This document shows, in pieces, positions 23,696 through 34,231 of a stretch of DNA of 64,000 bases. The DNA is from Cordilura impudica. Lineage: Eukaryota > Arthropoda > Insecta > Diptera > Scathophagidae. Each line of letters opens with the position of its first letter. The first letter of the stretch is position 1. The position numbers and the translations under genes are program-made. A model generated the notes under the pieces. That model saw only the letters and a program-made list of their open reading frames with translations. It made no database searches and was not told where the DNA came from. The DNA is taken from contig OY821517.1 in assembly GCA_963682025.1 (NCBI GenBank), forward strand, positions 299,859,344-299,923,343. Reading direction: 5' to 3'.

Positions 23696-24040
23696 TGATA
23701 AATGTTCAATGTAAAATGATTTATATTTTTTGTCGTTATACTTTTCGCTTTCGTAAACACTTGTTGAATGAGAAAAATTGGTTGAATGAACCCATATAAA
23801 TACTTGGTAGTTTTTTACTGAAGTACCAAAAAAAATTATATCCACAATTTTATTGACAGTCACTTATGAATGAACACATGCGTTCAGGGGAATTCCTTTA
23901 AAAAATCATCCGTTACCAACGGTAAACCACACATCAATAAAAACAAGTGGACTTTTCTTTTTTCTCTTTAATTGACTGTGAACTGACTAGGTGTCATAAA
24001 GGGACAATAAAATTTATAGGCGTTATGAGTTTGCTACCGC

Positions 24041-24570
24041 AACCATAAAAATGAAATAATCTTTTTTTATTACTAAATTTTTTTAATTCCTAGAATCATA
24101 AAAAACTAACTTATTACATACAAACACTTACACATTAGAAAATGTTATTTTTGTATGGAAATCGCGATTTATATCAATTCAGTAAATCGTGAACAAAATC
24201 TAAAGTTGTGCACCGATTGCAATGAAATAAAGCTCATTTTATTCGAAATATATTTATCTAACTGCTTGTAGACCAAAACTGTGATTTTTGTCCCATTTTT
24301 ATTTTTTAGGAATTTTTAAAGAACAAAAAAAATGTTTTTTTTAAAAAAATTTTATTTTTTTTTTCAAAACTTGAACGATATCTCTAAAACTACTTGGAAA
24401 ATTTAAAAACAAAGTAAGCACGGCTTTAAGAGAATATTGTTTGCGAGTTTCGGATTTTTTTTTTAATTTAATATGGTGAACCGTTTTCAAGTTATTCCAA
24501 TATATGTAGCGGAAGTGCCTTAATTTTGAACATAACGGTATATCTCGAAAAGTCGAGCTGATAGAAAAAG
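24041..24570 (-). repeat. Right long inverted repeat of element X
   Basis: Partner of 21760-22283 in reverse complement. Together they would fold into a very long stem if transcribed. Confidence 0.75.
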
Positions 24571-24645
24571 ATTTGGATTCAGCGTCCCAAATAACCTTAA
24601 AAACAATATTCAGTTCTTAATCAACAGAACCATTGTTCCCTTGTG

Positions 24646-25017
24646 TAATCGTACAATAAAAATTGGAATTTTTTCCACAAAAATTGACAAAATGTTCGGT
24701 TTTCTACGCTTATACACTTCATTGACTCTGATTACAAATTTATATAAATTTAAAAATTTTATTATCTATTTATTTATATTTATATTTATTTTCACTTAAT
24801 TGGGACAAAAAAACTTCTTTTCGCATGCTATTTTGCTATTTTGCTAACGATAATAATTTCGCAAGGTTGCATTCGAATGATCATTCGTTATCGAATCTCA
24901 AGATCAGAAATTTCGTCTCATATTATCGCATAAGAAAATCCCTAAAGTACAAAAATTCGCACATCTGAATAAAAATACTTTCGCTTGCGACTGCGAAAAT
25001 TAGATCCCAGGTTATAA
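24646..25017. other. Unassigned AT-rich DNA
   Basis: Between element X and the 3' end of the next LINE. Nothing recognised. Confidence 0.3.
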
Positions 25018-25123
25018 TCATTTCATTTCGTTTCATTTATTTCAGTCAATGGAACATGATTTCCTTACAGACTATGATTAAAATAATTACATATGTATTA
25101 ATTTAAGTACAAAAATTTTCAAA

Positions 25124-26694
25124 TTAAATAATGTAAAGAGATGTACAAAACTCTATTAGTTGGTTTGGGATTCCATTTATAGCTATTTCATTAATAGCAT
25201 TTATATCGGCACACGCGCGATTTAAAGTACTGTTTTGGGCATAGTTTGTGCGATGATATGGAATACAAAAAATATTATGGTGACAAAGTATTCTAGGTGG
25301 AAAATACAATTTTATTTGCGATAACAAATCTGGACAGTCGATACCACCAGAAATTATATCAAAGACAAATAGTGCAGCTTGAAATCTGCGACGATGTTCC
25401 AATGTTTCGAGACCTTATAATAAACCTTTTGATCTATATGAGGGTATAGGATCAACAAACTTAAATGATGAAAGTGCGCACTTAAGGAAACTACGCTGCA
25501 CTCTCTCAATACGAGAAATGCATATTCCACAATGTGGGCTCCAAACAGCAGCAGCATATTCTAACTTTGATCTGACGTAAGATGTATATAACAATCTAAA
25601 CGTACATGGATCAGAAAAGTCAGAACAACTCCTTCTTATAAACGCAAGTATGGCATAAGCTTTTGGAACAATATAATTAATATGTGGAATAAAAGACATT
25701 GTTGAGTCAAAAACAACACCTAGATCAATTGTTGAGTCTGCAGTTTTCAATTTATAAGACCGATTGAAGACCGATTGAATTGGGTTTCTAGATCTGGTGA
25801 AAGAGATATGAAGGCATTTATCCAGATTTAACTGAAGGTTATTGAATAAACACCATTTGTGCAGGTTGTCCAAATCATTTTGAAGGTTTAATACATCATT
25901 AATAGAATTTATTTTACTATATATTTTATTTACATTAGAAAAACAACTTGATATATCATTTATGAAAAGATTAAAAAACAGCGGACCCAAGATGCTACCT
26001 TGAGGGACGCCTGATACTTGCTCATATGGCGAAGATTCGTAAACTTCAAAAACTAATTTACATATTCTATTTGATAAATATGACTTTATCCACATTTAAG
26101 AAATTTGAATGGAAACCCATCCCTTGCAACTTAGAATAAAGAATATCTAAAGATACCTTATCAAAGGTCTAAAGCTGATAAACAATACTCACTAAAAACT
26201 GTTAGGTTTGTGGTAGTTGACCTTCCTGAATAAAACCCATGTTGACATGGAGATATAAGAGGCTTGGTTAAGAAAAATAGCTTTTTATACACCACATGCT
26301 CAAAAACTTTCGAAACACATGACAACTTGGATATCGGCCTATAACGAGTTACATCATCCTTTCTGCCATTCTTATAAATGGGTGTAATAAATGCCAACTT
26401 CCATCTATCAACAAACACTCCTTGGTTAAGTGACAAATTAAATATATAAGTAAGAGCAAAAGTTATTGATGGTGCGCATTTTTTCAATAAATAAGCACAT
26501 AGACCATCAGAGTCAGACTTCAAATTGTTTTTTGTTTGCATTATAGCGTTATAAACGTCATCTTCTGAAACTTCTAGGATACCAATGTCTAGCATATCAA
26601 GTAAATTTGAGTATCTAGCTGCATGGATCGTTGAAGATTCAAAGTTTGAACATATTGGCGGCATCGTTCCCGGATTCAGAAACACGGCCCCCAT
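25124..26694 (-). pseudogene. LINE reverse transcriptase lacking its YADD box
   Basis: In order: linker NLKSDSDGLCAYLLKKC, WKLAFITPIYKNGRKDD, RYRPISKLSCVSKVFEHVV and QHGFYSGRSTTTNL (26694-26165). After a break come SYLSNR, VSGVPQGSILGPLFFNLFIND (about 26000), thumb motifs (IDLGVVFDS, LLYTSYVRSKLEYAAAVW) and a C-terminus at 25402-25124 after a TAA. Where the catalytic box should be, the protein reads FSNVNKIYSKIN (about 25905-25945). YADD and a few neighbours are missing, with the frame kept. Two further breaks, near 26160 and 25412, also disable it. Confidence 0.85.
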
Positions 26695-26951
26695 ACATAA
26701 TCTTCGATGGAATAGCCGAAGCCTTTTTCTTCGATTTAACGAAAGACCAGAAAGATTTCGGATTACTTCTTATTTGCTCCTCTTTCTGCAAAATAAATTG
26801 TTTATACAAAAATTTGTTTAAAAAATTAAATTCTCTTTGATAATAGATAAACTTATCATGGCTTTCTAGACTGCCATAATCAATATAATGTTTATGAAAC
26901 TTATTACGGAGGTTTTTGAGTTTTTTAAGACCTGCAGTATACCAAGGTAGC

Positions 26952-27660
26952 TTATACGGTACTTAAAAATTTCTCATAACACGATGATGCTGATTTGCGC
27001 GAAAATACCAGCAAACTCTCACATAGATAAAACTTACAATCATCTGGAACAAAAACCAGATCCAAAAAACGGTTTAAGCGGTTAGAAACATGATTAATTT
27101 GAACCAAATTTAAACTCAACATACTATCAATGAAATTGATCTCCTTACATTTATTTATATTACTAGGTAATAACTCCGTACTATCACAAATTTGTGACCA
27201 AAACATTTCGCTAAGATTGAAATCTCCTAAAACACAGATTCGAGAATTTTCAGTATTTGAAATATGTGCCTCATACACTTCATCTGTACTTACAGGTGGA
27301 ATGTATGACACACAAACATAAAATAAAATAGATTGATACAAACCGTTGATTTATTAAACCATCCTTATTATCGATGGCAATTGAGGATGACTTATATTCA
27401 CGCTTGACTGCAACAAGTACTCCACCACCTCTAGAATAGCCGGTAAGAATCCCATTTATATCCTTCCGATAGACATTAAAAAGATTAAGATCAAAAAATT
27501 CAGCATCAGAAAATTCAGCATTTAACCATGTTTTCACCAACACAATTACATCATAATCACATTGAGAAGAAAAATCATGAACCATTTTGGACTTTGTACG
27601 CATTCCTGATAAATTCTGGCAGTAGATTTTAAAGCCAGATTTTCCACAAACTAATTCTGC
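26952..27660 (-). pseudogene. LINE AP-type endonuclease
   Basis: Residues in order: VIVLVKTWLNAEFSD (normally ETWLN; the catalytic Glu reads Lys here), RKDINGILTGYSRGGGVLVAVK, VSYIPPVSTDEVYE and ICVLGDFNLSEMFW (the GDFN motif). A frameshift near 27300-27340 joins the two halves. It nicks target DNA in an active element. This copy is disabled by the frameshift and probably by the Glu change. Confidence 0.8.
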
Positions 27661-27867
27661 CTTTCCGGCATTGGTTTTCTTGGAAAATTTTAAAAAGGAT
27701 GCACTTTAATATCGGTTGGCCATATTTCAGCATTCACAACTTCATTTAAAAAGCATGGAGATATGCCGAGTTTGAATTTAACTCGTCTAAGTTCATTTAA
27801 ATCGATATCCTTTTTTACGAATTTAAAACATTCCATATGTTGTTAACTTATTTTAGTATGTTTTTAT

Positions 27868-28663
27868 CAGAGTTCAGAAAAAAACACACACTGAATAAAA
27901 AACTCGTACATATATGTAAACAAACATAACTTAGACCAACACACACATATTTTTATTTTCATATCAATTATGTTTGTTTTTAAATTTTCTTCGGTGCCCA
28001 ACACAACCACGACTGTGTTCGTTTTAATATTTCGTTATTTACACGAACATTTTTCTATCACGTACTTTTTTTTCAATCACACATAAAGCACACATTTTTG
28101 AGTGTTGCTTTATTTGAAGTTGATGTTCTGGTACGTGTAGTGAAAAAAAACACAGAACATGTAAAAAAAACAGGTTCGAGTTCATTTATATTTTAAGTCG
28201 TGTTGTGGCTCGTGTAGTAAGAAAAAACACAACATGTACAATAAACAGGTTCGAGTTCAGTTATATTTTAAACACGACTTAAAATATAACTGAACTCGAA
28301 CCTGTTTACTGTACATGTTCTGTTGTTTCTTACTACACGAGCCACAACACGACTTAAAATATAACTGAACTCGAACCTGTTTATTTTACATGTTCTGTGT
28401 TTTTTTTCACTACACGTACCAGAACATCAACTTCAAATAAAGCAACACTCAAAAATGTGTGCTTTATGTGTGATTGAAGCAAAAAGTATGTGATACAAAA
28501 ATGTTCGTGTAAATAACGAAATATTAAAACGAACACAGTCATGGTTGTGTTGGGTACCGTAGAAAATTTTGAAACGCACATAATTGATATGAAAATAAAG
28601 ATATGTGTTGGCTGCTTTTGAACAGAACATTGTGTGTTTCGTGTGTGTATTTTCTGAACCTTG
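27868..28663. mobile_element. hAT-type foldback element, copy 1 (796 bp)
   Basis: The ends are CAGAGTTCAG and CTGAACCTTG, inverted. A perfect 8-bp duplication GTTTTTAT flanks it (27860-27867 and 28664-28671). The 8-bp duplication and CAGNG-like ends point to the hAT superfamily. Almost the whole element is inverted repeat, with arms of about 390 bp meeting at about 28268. The centre is a gaggttcgagttcag palindrome unit present twice per arm. The 65-66-codon frames inside are by-products of the palindrome. It has no transposase and depends on an outside hAT source. Confidence 0.85.
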
Positions 28664-28668
28664 GTTTT

Positions 28669-29449
28669 TATACCCTATACCACTATGTGGTTTGGGTATA
28701 ATGACTTTGTGCTGCTGTTTGTAACAACCAAAAATATTTGACCTAGACCCATCTTTAATTATACCGATCGAATCAGAATCACTTTTTGAGTTGATTTAAG
28801 AATGTCCGTCCGTCCGTCCGTCCGTCTGTATGTCCATGTAAACCTTGTAATCAAACTGCAGGTCGCAAATCTGAATATATTTTGATGAAATTTGGTATAT
28901 AAGCTTTTACCGGCCATGGGATGAACTCTATTGAAATTGGTGAGAATCGGTCCATGTTCAGACCTAGCCCCCATACAAATTACCCCTAAGAAATCGACAT
29001 AAATTGCAATAAGATCCAAATTGTCATATAGATATTACTCAAATTGGGTTTGTATGTGTTCATTACATCCATTAATGAGTAGTCCAAAAATGATACCTTC
29101 GGCCCCATATAGAGCTGCTTCCCGATCTTCACTTAAATCTATTAAAAAACAAAAATATTGCACTGATTCTTCTCAAATTTTGTTTGTATATATTTTTGGA
29201 AAATACAAGAGACTTTACCAAACATGATCAGGATCGGTCCATTTTTGGACCTAGTCTCCATATAGATATAGCATCCGATATGAACTTTTTCATATCTACA
29301 ACCAAAAAAATTAATAAAAATCCCACTCAAATTTGGTTTTTGCTTATTTTCTATGTCCAGTTAGTTGGGCCTAAGAGATAGGGTTTCTAAACGCATGGTA
29401 TAGGGTATCGTATAGTCGGTCTAGACCGACTATAATTTTCTTACTTGTT
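28669..29449 (+). mobile_element. Family A Helitron-like element
   Basis: Full-length copy with tataccctataccac at its start, a gtccgtccgtccgtc tract near 28806, the perfect hairpin (11-bp arms, atagtcggtct) and CTTACTTGTT at the end. About 25 bp further upstream (27842-27867) is probably its true 5' edge, cut off by the hAT element. It is inserted in a LINE ORF1. Confidence 0.8.
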
Positions 29450-29539
29450 CAACATATTGAATTATTTGTTCCGTTGAAACAGTAGGCTTAAACGAAGATA
29501 TATGAATCCACTTTTTTGTATAACAACATCGAGCTCATC

Positions 29540-30156
29540 AGAAGTGTTAACCCCAACTTTGTCTACGCTTCTTCACCCAGCCAGATGTTTTTTGTAATGG
29601 TTGCGTGTTGTCATTAAACATATTAGCATCGTTCTCTCTAACATTAGATGCAATTGTTGGAAAAGATGATATAGACGAAGCAGCAGACAAAAATTGAGTA
29701 TTTTCTACATTTGATACAGCATTAACAGCTATCACACTTGTATTCACATCAGCAACAACACCATCATTATCAGTTTCATTAGCAATATGCAAATTAGTGT
29801 TATTGTTTTTTTTAGATTTTTGTTGAATTTTTGGCAGTTTAGCTAATTCTTTATTTTTTGCAAAGTCAACGAACTGTTGTTTTAACTCTCGCAGATCTTA
29901 ATTTAAAGTTGAGTCAATCGTATGTTTAAGCTCTCTTATATCATCATGTAATGAAGAGATGTGAGACAGCAAGTTAAATGTAACACTTATTGCAATTAAA
30001 AACAATATTTTTGTTATTGATAAACACTTCACATAATTTAACGTCAATCTTAGCACAAATTAAGTGATATTTTGCTCTACATAGATGACAAGCAACAAAG
30101 TCTTTCTTTAACGCGTCAAAACACTTCGCGCAGTGAGTATTTAACGGAGCATCCAT
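29540..30156 (-). pseudogene. LINE ORF1 with PHD-like zinc finger
   Basis: Begins with a Met at 30154-30156 and a Cys/His-rich module: HCAKCFDALKKDFVACHLC, then KYHLICA and NCNKC. The spacing resembles a PHD finger, as in ORF1 of jockey/CR1-like LINEs. A TAA follows at about 29974. Coiled-coil-like sequence then appears (DDIRELKHTIDS, LRELKQQFVDFAKN), followed by a Ser/Asn-rich stretch and SGWVKKRR. The end of ORF1 continues on the far side of the inserted elements near 27850. It would bind LINE RNA in an active copy. Stops show it is dead. Confidence 0.7.
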
Positions 30157-30287
30157 AGTACACGACTGGATTGTTAAACAGTCAGATGATAATCAGATGC
30201 TGAAATGCTGAAACACATTCAAAAAAAGGATATTATTTTTAAACTCTTTCTTTTAACTCTGTCTATCTGTCTGTCTGCCATGGGGCA

Positions 30288-30862
30288 ACCCCATTCCTCC
30301 TCATCCAATTGATGTGAAACTTGGCCCATAGTCTTGTTTGGACTATAGATTAATTTTGGGGTAGTCACGCGCAGTTACGCATAGTCACGCACAGTCAAGG
30401 AGTGCTTTAAAACCCATTTCCCCCTATCCAACCGATCTGAAACTCGATCGATGGAATTTGCCGTGAACAAAGATTAACTTTGACATGGTCACGCACAGTC
30501 ACGCGTAGTCATGTACAGCCATCGATTTGAAACTTGATCCATAGACTTGTTGTGGCGAAAGATTAATTTTAAAATAGTCGCACACAGTCACGCATAGTCT
30601 CGTACAGTCGCGGAGTGATTTAAACTCCATTTACCCTTATCCGATCGTTCTGAAACTATGTCCATAGACTTGTTGTCACCAAATATTAACTTAAAGGTAG
30701 TCACGCATAGTCACGCATAGTCACGCCCAGTCACAGGGTGACTTAAACCCCATTTCCCCTCATCCAATCAATCTGAAACTTGCTCCATAGACTTTTTGTG
30801 ACCAAAGATTAATTTTAAAATAGTCACGCAAAGTCACGTACATTCACGGAGAGATTCAAAAC
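30288..30862 (+). repeat. 123-bp tandem repeat (minisatellite)
   Basis: About 4.7 imperfect units. The gaaact(t/c)g anchor recurs at 30316, 30439, 30529, 30652 and 30775, spaced 123, 90, 123 and 123 bp, so one unit has lost 33 bp. Each unit carries agtcacgcatagtcacgc sub-repeats. A catccaat(t/c)gatctgaaac-like phrase similar to part of family C (tgacctaatcgatctgaaac, about 12487) suggests it derives from that family. Confidence 0.75.
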
Positions 30863-31236
30863 TCATATGCATAAGGAAAGAAAGAGTTTTAATAAAAACT
30901 TTGTTTTTATGGGTTAGATTATTATCATATATATATAAGGCCACAATTTGACTTAAAGCACAACCCAAATTGAATGAAGCAGTGAAAGTATTCGTGCTTT
31001 TTCACAATAAAAAGCAAAAACGGGAATCCAGCAATTGTTTTTTACATTAGCTATTTTGTGTTAAGAAAAATGCAATAAAGGAGAATTATTCAACTAATTT
31101 TTACATTAGCTGTGTTGAGTAAATGAATTATATCTAGGAAGTATTGAACCAAAATAGATTCAAAGAATAAGATTAAATTGTTATCTTGTAAATTGTTATC
31201 GAAAGTTTTTTCTAGCCTAACCCCCATGGTTTAGAT
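30863..31236. other. Unassigned AT-rich DNA
   Basis: Between the minisatellite and a foldback element. Nothing recognised. Confidence 0.3.
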
Positions 31237-31876
31237 CAAGGTTAAGAAAATACACACATGAAACACACAATGTTCTGTTCTAAAGCAGCCAACATATATT
31301 TTTATTTTCATATCAATTATGTGTGTTTCTAAATTTTGTACGGTGCCCAACACAAGCATGACTGTATTTCGTTTTAATATTTCGTTATCTACACAAATAT
31401 TTTTCTATCACGAGTGGGTAATGTTTTAATTTTTAGATGTACGCATTGAAGAACATGTTCTGTTATTTAGCAGTACACGTGCAAGAAAAGGAACTTAGAA
31501 TAAAGCTACACTCGAATCTGTGTGGTTTATGCGTGTTTCAGATTTTTCCGATCGCGAGTGGATAATATTTTAATTTTTAGATGTGCGCGTTGAAGAACAT
31601 GTTCTGTTTTTTTTTTTAGCTGTACACGTGCAAGAAAATGAACTTAAAATAAAGCTACACTTGAATCTGTGTTCGAAACAAAAATACGTGATAGATAAAT
31701 GTTCGTGTAGATAACGAAATTCTAAAATGAAACACAGTCATGATTGTGTTGGGCACCGTACAAAATTTTGAAACACAGTTAATTGATTTGAAAATAAAAA
31801 TATCTGTTGGTCTGTTGTTTGTTTACATATATGTACGAGTTTTTTTTATTTCGTGTGTGTTTTTTTCTGAACTGTG
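31237..31876. mobile_element. hAT-type foldback element, older diverged copy
   Basis: Ends CAAGGTTAAG and CTGAACTGTG. The flanking octamers GTTTAGAT (31229-31236) and GTTAAGAT (31877-31884) differ at one position, a decayed 8-bp duplication. The arms share outer blocks with the copies at 27.9 and 60.8 kb (ggtgcccaacaca, attaatacgaa-type blocks) but have a different core. Confidence 0.75.
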
Positions 31877-31884
31877 GTTAAGAT

Positions 31885-32227
31885 ATAAATTCAAATGCAA
31901 AATGTTGGGAATTTCTGACTTAGCTTGGCATTAGTTTTCAGAAATTTCCATGTACTGTCATAATGGTTAGTGTTGAATTTATTTATTTTTTTTGTTTTGG
32001 CTTATTTATACAATCGCATTTGTGCCAAACAAAAAATAAATAAATAAAACAACAATGAAGCTTTGAAGTATTTCTAACAATATAACACACGAACCATATC
32101 AGGATTTAAATTTCTATTTTGAAAGTAAACTGTATGTATGCATGAGTACGAATATTGTTTGCATGTGCAATATCCAATTACCGAAGGGCTGTAATATTTA
32201 CTCGTATACATTTATTTCCCCACTATT
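31885..32227. other. Unassigned AT-rich DNA
   Basis: Nothing recognised. Confidence 0.3.
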
Positions 32228-33134
32228 TATACCCTATACCACTATGTGGTTTGGGTATAATGACTTTGTGCTGCTGTTTGTAACAACCAAAAATATTTGA
32301 CCTACACCCATCTTTAATTATACCGATCGAATCAGAATCACTATCTGATTCGATTTAACGATGTCCGTCCGTCCGTCCGTCCGTCCGTCCGTCTGTGTGT
32401 CCATGTAAAGCTTGTAATCAAACTGCAGGTCGCAAATATGAATATATTTTGCTGAAATTTGGTATATAAGCTTTTATCGGCTATGGGATGAACGCTATTG
32501 AATGTGGTGAAAATCGGTCCATGTTCAGACCTAGCCCCCATACAAATGACCCCTATGAAATCAACACATATTGCCATAAGATCCAAATTATCATACAAAT
32601 CTTAGTCAAATTGGGCTTGTGTGTACATATTACATACATTAATTAGTAGTCCAAAAATGATCCCTATTGGACAACTCTTAGTCATAGGCCCCATATAGAG
32701 CTGCTACCCGATCTTCACTTAAATCTATCAAAAAACAAAAATATTGCACTGATTCTTCTCAAATTTTGTTTGTATTATTTTTGCAAAATACAAGAGACTT
32801 TACCAAACATGGTCAGGATCGGTCCATTTTTGGGCCTAGTCCCCATATAGATATAGCATCCGATATGAACTTTTTCATCTCTGCAGCCGAAAAAATTAAT
32901 AAAAATCCCACTCAAATTTGGTTTATGCTTATTTTCTATATCCAGTTAGTTGGACCGAAGAGATAGGGTCTCTAAACGCATGGTATAGGGTATCGTATAG
33001 TCGGTCTAGACCGACTATAATTTTCTTACTTGTTTTCTATATCCAGTTAGTTGGGCCTGAGAGATAGGGTCTCTAAACGCATGGTATAGGGTATCGTATA
33101 GTCGGTCTAGACCGACTATAATTTTCTTACTTGT
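32228..33134 (+). mobile_element. Family A Helitron-like element with doubled 3' end
   Basis: A full-length copy ends at 33034. A second copy of only the last 100 bp then follows (33035-33134). Each unit contains the gcatggtatagggtat box, the hairpin (arms atagtcggtct) and CTTACTTGTT. The GTCC tract is at 32362-32393. Confidence 0.8.
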
Positions 33135-34092
33135 TTTTAATTATTTTTTTTAAATAAATACTGGGTTCCAATTTGAACTTCTAAAATTCAAAAATATATA
33201 TAAAAGTTTTTTTTTTTAAAGCAATGAGAATTGCGTAGGACGATATAAAAATAAATGCATTGACTCAAGAAAGTATTTTAGGAAATGGAACACTTATTCA
33301 ACTAAAATCTGTATTAAAACAAAGCTTCTAATTACTCCAGTAATCGAGTACTACAAGCTGATCTAGTAGCCGAGCTTGAAAATATCTAATGATTTTCATA
33401 ATGGTGTCATATTAACCACAAGAGTACAAAATGGTTAATTGCGAAATTAGGTACAGAATATCATTTTCTGAACAACTAAAATACTATCAGCAACTTTTAT
33501 AAAAATCCTTTCAAAAATATCTATTATTTCGATATTTTACTTTTATAAAATCAAAATCTTATAAACATTTTAAAGTTCACCTTAAAGCGAGTCAGTTAAG
33601 AATATTTTCATTTTCCCTTAACATACAGGATGAAAGATTTGCAGCGTGTGATGCTTGATAAGGCCAAAAGATAAATGAAATGTGAAAACAGAAATATAAA
33701 AATCTAGTTTTTCTCTTAATCACGACAACCTCGGCAAAGATTTACAAAGATATAAACAATGTAGCCAAAGCGTAATTACAGATCCAAACGTATGCAACTT
33801 TTATTTATGTAAATACTTCTATACATTTTTTTTATTTAATTTACAAATGTAAATTCAATACAAAAAATCAGATAAAAAATCACTTAACTAAAAGAATTCA
33901 AAAAAAAAAAACTTTTGAAAAAAACTATGTGGGTCCGATCACAATGGAGATGTGTAAATATATTAACACATCAATTAAAATCAAACAGAAAGCGTCATCT
34001 ATGTATCACTATGTATTATTATTTATTATATCAACTGGTTGTTATAGTTGGGGTTGTTGAATTAGCTGAAATAATTTTTATATCATAATCTT
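33135..34092. other. Unassigned AT-rich DNA
   Basis: No gene signature or copy elsewhere in the window seen. Confidence 0.3.
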
Positions 34093-34231
34093 TCAGAATC
34101 ACTATCTGATTCGATTTAACGATTGTCGTCTGTCCGTCCGTCCGTCCGTCTGTGTGTCCATGTAAACCTTGTAATCAAACTGCAGGTCGCAAATATGAGT
34201 ATATTTTGATGAAATTTGGTATATAAGCTTT
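34093..34231 (+). mobile_element. Family A fragment joined to hAT transposase sequence
   Basis: About 139 bp of family A, from tcagaatcactatctgattc through the gtccgtccgtcc tract to atataagctt. It stops exactly where hAT transposase-like coding sequence begins. Confidence 0.7.

Larger units (their letters stand above)
21661..24645 (-). mobile_element. Element X: 2,985-bp transposon with long inverted repeats
   Basis: The outer ends are inverted 13-mers (cacaagggaacaa at 21661, ttgttcccttgtg at 24633). TAA lies immediately outside each end, consistent with a 3-bp target duplication. About 95 bp next to the ends has diverged. Inside that, a pair of inverted repeats of about 525 bp (21760-22283 and 24041-24570) flanks a single minus-strand gene. 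Ends beginning CAC with a 3-bp duplication fit CACTA/CMC-like or Harbinger-like DNA transposons; I cannot choose between them. The ORF is intact despite decay elsewhere in the window. Confidence 0.75.
25018..30175 (-). mobile_element. Long LINE (ORF1, endonuclease, RT), interrupted at 27842-29449
   Basis: This minus-strand LINE is the most complete in the window. ORF1 (30156-29540, resuming at 27850) is followed by an AP endonuclease (27660-26952) and a reverse transcriptase (26694-25124). The 3' end has a short gaaat/gaaac-type tail near 25018-25040. ORF1 is split by a family A element that itself contains a hAT foldback element. If one copy of the shared TTGTT is kept, the LINE frame continues across the break (QYVE then QHMECFKF). 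The ORF1-PHD plus AP-endonuclease design fits jockey/CR1-type LINEs. Inactive. Confidence 0.8.

Noticed and set aside
28183..28200. B-box-like ggttcgagttc in the foldback core
   Set aside because: It lies in an inverted repeat without other tRNA features.
28381..28630. 65-66-codon ORFs inside the foldback elements
   Set aside because: They are produced by the inverted repeat and appear again at 61.3-61.5 kb for that reason.
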